This document shows, one piece after another, positions 60,547 through 64,000 of a DNA stretch of 64,000 nt; position 1 is the stretch's first letter; every line of letters starts with the position of its first letter. Source of the stretch: Pachysolen tannophilus NRRL Y-2460 (taxonomy: Eukaryota > Ascomycota > Pichiomycetes > Alaninales > Pachysolenaceae); the NCBI GenBank assembly GCA_001661245.1, contig KV454011.1, positions 1,493,315 through 1,557,314 of the forward strand, in the 5' to 3' direction. Below the pieces are notes generated by a model. It was not told where the DNA came from and made no database searches. It saw only the letters and a list, made by a program, of their open reading frames with translations. The position numbers and the translations under genes are program-made.

Positions 60547-61699
60547 CAACAATAAGCTCAGTCACAGTCAGAATGAAAAGTCCACGAAGAAGAAGAAAAA
60601 AAAATTTGTTGGTGATGAGCTACCATCAAGTGCAGATTCAAATTCTCACGAATCGTCTTCTCAAGAACATCAGCTGGAACAACAGCTGGAACAGGAGCAG
60701 AAGCAGGAGCAGAAGCAAAAACCAGACTATGGTAGAAGGTCATTCCCAGGGATGCTAGTTCCCGAAAAAGGTTTGCTACAAGTAATCATATACAATCAGG
60801 AAAAATCTGTGGCAAATTTCTTGTTATTTCCTTATGATCTTTCTAATTATCTAAAAGATGAGAATTCAAAAACTTTTATAAGAAGAAATAATTATTTTGC
60901 TAATGATTTTACTAAAGTTTTTTTATCCACAATTCAATTTCAATTTGCTAAAGTGAAAAATAATTACGTTATATACAACAATATTAAGATTATATTCCAC
61001 AATAGAATATTACCAATAGTTGGTGCTTCAGGTATATATTCTAACGAAAAGGAGGTCAGTAATGATTTTTTCAATGGACAAAATAATTCTAAAGATAAAA
61101 ATCAAAATGAAGGATCAAATAAGGATAATACAACATCATCGGAGACTTCTTCTTCTTCTTCTAAGAAGTACGAGATCACCACTGGTGCGTCTTCTTCTTT
61201 GGATTTGCAGTATTTTAAGAAATGTAAAAATTGCAAAAAATTGGATGCTGAGATTTTGAGAATAGCGAGAAGTGAAGATCCTTGCGTTTTTGGAAATAAA
61301 AAAATTGGTCAAGATCTCTTAAAGTCGAATTTTGTTGTTGGTAATTGTAATATTAATACGAGAAAACATAGCAATAAAGAAGAATTGGAATCTCCACTTA
61401 GTTCTAAGAAAATATCATCATCTTTATTGCTGCTGACAAATAATTCTCACTCTCTCCATTATTATAATATCCATGGAAATCCTAGAAAGCTTTCTTTAAT
61501 TCATATGAATAAAGTTAATACCGATGATGGAGTAATCAAGGCTAAATCTATTTCAAGTATCAAGGAAGTGGATAAGAGCAATAGTAATAAAAATGTTGAA
61601 GAACCAACTCTGATAAAAATTTCATATTTGAATGGAAGATTTGAGAACTATAAAAATTTGAATGTTTTCGATTCTGATTCTGACTCTCAAGAAGAGTAA
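59777..61699 (+). CDS. Atos-like conserved-domain protein
   Basis: 640 residues. The family core known from animal Atos (FAM214) proteins is split by low-complexity sequence: YQESLLSGRTSGLQSNPIQF, then TAKIGVIRSG, YVGNIDLEKFF, and after a long insertion PGMLVPEKGLLQVIIYNQEK, then NFLLFPYDL, KTFIRRNNYF and a C-terminal FHNRILP block. Between the halves lie an Asn run (encoded by an AAT repeat at about 60513-60543) and a Glu/Gln run near residue 300. Two Cys-pair patches (PCCFRCTR near 77; FKKCKNCKK near 478) could bind metal. Fungal relatives have been linked to meiotic chromosome segregation. Function here unknown. Confidence 0.72.
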
Positions 61700-62138
61700 T
61701 TAAAAGGCTAGAGAGATAAACCGCAGCAATACTTTTTTTTTTTTTTTGATAAATATATTTAATAATTTTTTGGATGGTATTATGATACGAGGATTGGAAA
61801 AGGAATGGGTTGGATATTGGGATTAATATTTTGTAATTAGCAGTTTCCTTTTAATTGGCTAAGATTATATAAATCAAATTTGCTTTTTAATTTTATTGCA
61901 TTATTTTTATTTTTATTTTTTCATTTTTGGTTTTTTTGCTTATTTTTTTGGCTACTACAAGGTAATATAATTCAACAGAGATTTTAACTTCAACAAATTC
62001 AGTAAAATTTAACCATTCCTAATATTAGATAACCGATCTAGAAACCCAACAACAAAAAAAAAAAAAAAAAATAGAATAAAAATAAAAATTGAATAAATAA
62101 TAGTACACAGCATGCTGAAGAGTTATAACCTATTACTC
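61700..62138. other. Convergent Atos-like/SLX5 spacer
   Basis: 439 bp, AT-rich, with T and A runs. No gene seen. Confidence 0.45.
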
Positions 62139-63647
62139 TTAAAAATAAATCTCACTAAATTGAGTCAACCTTTTACCACAATTATAACCACAACATCTTT
62201 TAGGAATAATTGCAGTACCATTTGCATTAATCAAAAAATTCTCTCTAATTTCTTCTTCTTTGTTAAGAATAACAGAGATAATTTCTGTCTTTTGTCTCTT
62301 TTTCAGTAATCCATTTCCTTTACTGTTTTTACTAATCATATCAGTACACCTTCCACAATAAACATGCCCACACTTTGTGAAAAATACTTTTTTCGATAAT
62401 TCAATCTCATCATCTGTGAATGTACGATTATGGAATTGCCATGGATAAGAAACATGATTATCATCTATTGATTTTATTAATAAATCCTTACTGTCATTAT
62501 TTTCCGAGGTACTAATAGGTTTAAAATCTTTAGGAATACCTTTACCTAAAGATATACCACATAATACACATATTAAATCCTGTTCCTCGCTTATACTATC
62601 TGTAAAACCATGCAATTTTTCATCTTTGGTTATTTTTTTTGTTTCCAATTTTTCTTTATAACTATTTGCATGTTTCATTCTTTCAGAAACTCTTTTATCT
62701 TGAATTTCTTCCTCACTTCTTCTTATTTGATCCATTATGCGTTGGTCATCTCCAGGATTAACTCTTCCAAAACCATGAAACATACGAGGGAAAACTGCCA
62801 AATGATGATAAATATATGGGTTCACACCTCCTTCCACATAATCTGGATCTTCTTCAGAATCATACTCGTATTCATATTGGAATCCATCCATATTTTCAGT
62901 GTTTGATGATCCATTATTATTCCTACTTCTACTACTTCTCCTTCTACCACGAGATGAGGGTACTACAATCACGCCTCCTCTTCCAAACCTTGGCTGCTGA
63001 GAATATTCTCTTGCCTGCTGGAGCCGCTGATGCTGGCGCAGCTGCTGCAACTGCCTGCGGTGTATTTGCAGCTGTATAAGAGCCGAGTGGCGCTGGACCA
63101 GCAGCCGCCGTCTTTGACGTTCTTCTTCAGATATATAACTAACATTTTGATCTGGTCTAGGGGCCATATTGGCAAAAGAAGTAGTACTTCTATCGACATT
63201 TTCCAGAATCCTAATAATACCTGTTGGTAAATATATCGGAGTAAATTGTTGATGTTGATGTTGTTGTTGGTCTGGTTGCAATGATGATTGTCGCCGCTGT
63301 AAAGGTCGCCCTGGCCCTTCACCAGTGATTTGAACATCGGTATCCTCATTTTCAATATCAGAATGAATTTCTATTACATCCTGCGCACTGGAATTAAGCT
63401 CACTATTATTATTATTATTATTATTATTATTTCTTGTCCGTTGTTCTCTTAATTGTTGAGCTCTTAACTGTTCTTTTCTCCTTATACGATCAGCAACATT
63501 AAACCTATTATTGCTAGCCAGATTGCTTCGACTCCCACTTCCATTCTCATTTCTAACTTCAACTATTTCAAGCTCACTATCAGAACCTGAATCAGAACTG
63601 ATTTCAACTATCTCTTGCTGTCTTTGCTGTTGTGCGGTTTCATTCAT
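62139..63647 (-). CDS. SLX5: RING-finger protein, Slx5-like SUMO-targeted ubiquitin ligase subunit
   Basis: Slx5 with Slx8 ubiquitylates SUMO-modified proteins in genome maintenance. 502 residues. The N-terminus has SUMO-interaction-type patches next to acidic serines: IVEI (13-16) followed by SSDS, LEIVEV (26-31), and DVIEI near 90 followed by HSD. A Gln/Arg/Asn-rich middle follows. The C-terminus is a RING-like domain: CVLCG, then KCGHVYCGRC, then RCCGYNCGKRL, ending in IYF. The long insertion between Cys pairs and the C-terminal position match Slx5. ATG at 63647. Assigned by architecture; Slx8 is less likely because Slx8 lacks such SIM arrays. Confidence 0.72.
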   Translation of the reverse strand: MNETAQQQRQQEIVEISSDSGSDSELEIVEVRNENGSGSRSNLASNNRFNVADRIRRKEQLRAQQLREQRTRNNNNNNNNNSELNSSAQDVIEIHSDIENEDTDVQITGEGPGRPLQRRQSSLQPDQQQHQHQQFTPIYLPTGIIRILENVDRSTTSFANMAPRPDQNVSYISEEERQRRRLLVQRHSALIQLQIHRRQLQQLRQHQRLQQAREYSQQPRFGRGGVIVVPSSRGRRRSSRSRNNNGSSNTENMDGFQYEYEYDSEEDPDYVEGGVNPYIYHHLAVFPRMFHGFGRVNPGDDQRIMDQIRRSEEEIQDKRVSERMKHANSYKEKLETKKITKDEKLHGFTDSISEEQDLICVLCGISLGKGIPKDFKPISTSENNDSKDLLIKSIDDNHVSYPWQFHNRTFTDDEIELSKKVFFTKCGHVYCGRCTDMISKNSKGNGLLKKRQKTEIISVILNKEEEIRENFLINANGTAIIPKRCCGYNCGKRLTQFSEIYF

Positions 63648-63946
63648 TTTCGAATCTGAAACTTATATATTCACCAAACCCACATAAATATATATATATA
63701 TATATATATATAAAAGAACCCCTTAAACAAACAAACAAACAAACAAAAAAAGACCCAATAGATTTCTTTCTAAACTCCTTCACACTTCTACACTTCTATC
63801 AGCAAGTGATTTATATATATAAATATATATATTGGAAAGAAAAATTCCAACCTGATTTTAATAAAAATCAAAATGAAACACTAATAATAATAAAAGAAGA
63901 AATGATGTATAATATCAGTTTACTGGTATTTAATAATTTTTTTTCG

Positions 63947-64000
<54 letters not shown>
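63648..64000. other. Right edge of the window, ending in poly(T)
   Basis: Upstream region of SLX5 with a TA run (about 63691-63712), then an unbroken run of 46 T at 63955-64000 that reaches the window edge. No gene seen. Confidence 0.6.

Noticed and set aside
63955-64000. Telomere or special terminus
   Set aside because: Only a poly(T) run that reaches the window edge; no telomere-like G/T repeat, and the cause cannot be judged.

Overview
The window is nuclear DNA of a budding yeast (Saccharomycotina). It is AT-rich (roughly 30% GC by eye), has short intergenic regions full of poly(A)/poly(T) and TA runs, and carries about 32 protein genes with few introns. Those introns use yeast-type signals (GTATGT/GTAAGT donors, TACTAAC branch sites). 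CTG codons fall at positions where related proteins have leucine (MCK1 residue 333, NTH1 residue 353), which argues against the CTG-Ser clade. Genes absent from Saccharomyces cerevisiae but found in other yeasts (two LtrA-type membrane proteins, a gamma-butyrobetaine dioxygenase-type enzyme, GIG1, an acid-sphingomyelinase-like enzyme, an SLC35F6-like carrier) fit a Phaffomycetales/Wickerhamomyces-like species. That placement is inference.

Layout. 1-5.7 kb: 5' part of SWC3 (SWR1 complex) with an 84-bp coding repeat array and an assembly gap, divergent from SMC5. 6-14 kb: CCC1, then two LtrA paralogs flanking a small mitochondrial-looking gene and a phosphoglycerate mutase. 14-25 kb: GIG1, HSP42, RSA3, ISD11, SUA7 (TFIIB), APQ12, ARO9, intron-containing TUB4. 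25-31 kb: MCH-type transporter, CBR1, HOM3. 32-42 kb: tandem MNN1-family mannosyltransferases, the 2-oxoglutarate dioxygenase, a secreted sphingomyelinase-like phosphodiesterase, and a tRNA-Glu(TTC). 42-54 kb: COQ1, RER2, YRB1, NTH1, cytosolic-type malate dehydrogenase, intron-containing RPL25, mitochondrial uS11m (MRPS18). 55-64 kb: MCK1, VPS68 (intron plus an apparent 1-nt frameshift), an SLC35F6-like carrier with a mini-exon, an Atos-like protein and SLX5.

Most genes are ordinary housekeeping genes, not an operon-like system. Loose themes are chromatin and genome stability (SWC3, SMC5, SLX5), stress and carbohydrate reserve (HSP42, NTH1, MCK1), isoprenoid chains (COQ1, RER2) and surface glycosylation (the two MNN1 paralogs). 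No mobile element, CRISPR array or clearly undescribed multi-gene system was seen. The most notable items are the SWC3 repeat array and its likely mis-assembled gap, the LtrA paralog pair, the RPL25 promoter carrying HomolD-, Tbf1- and Rap1-like motifs together, the VPS68 frameshift, and an isolated G-quadruplex motif.
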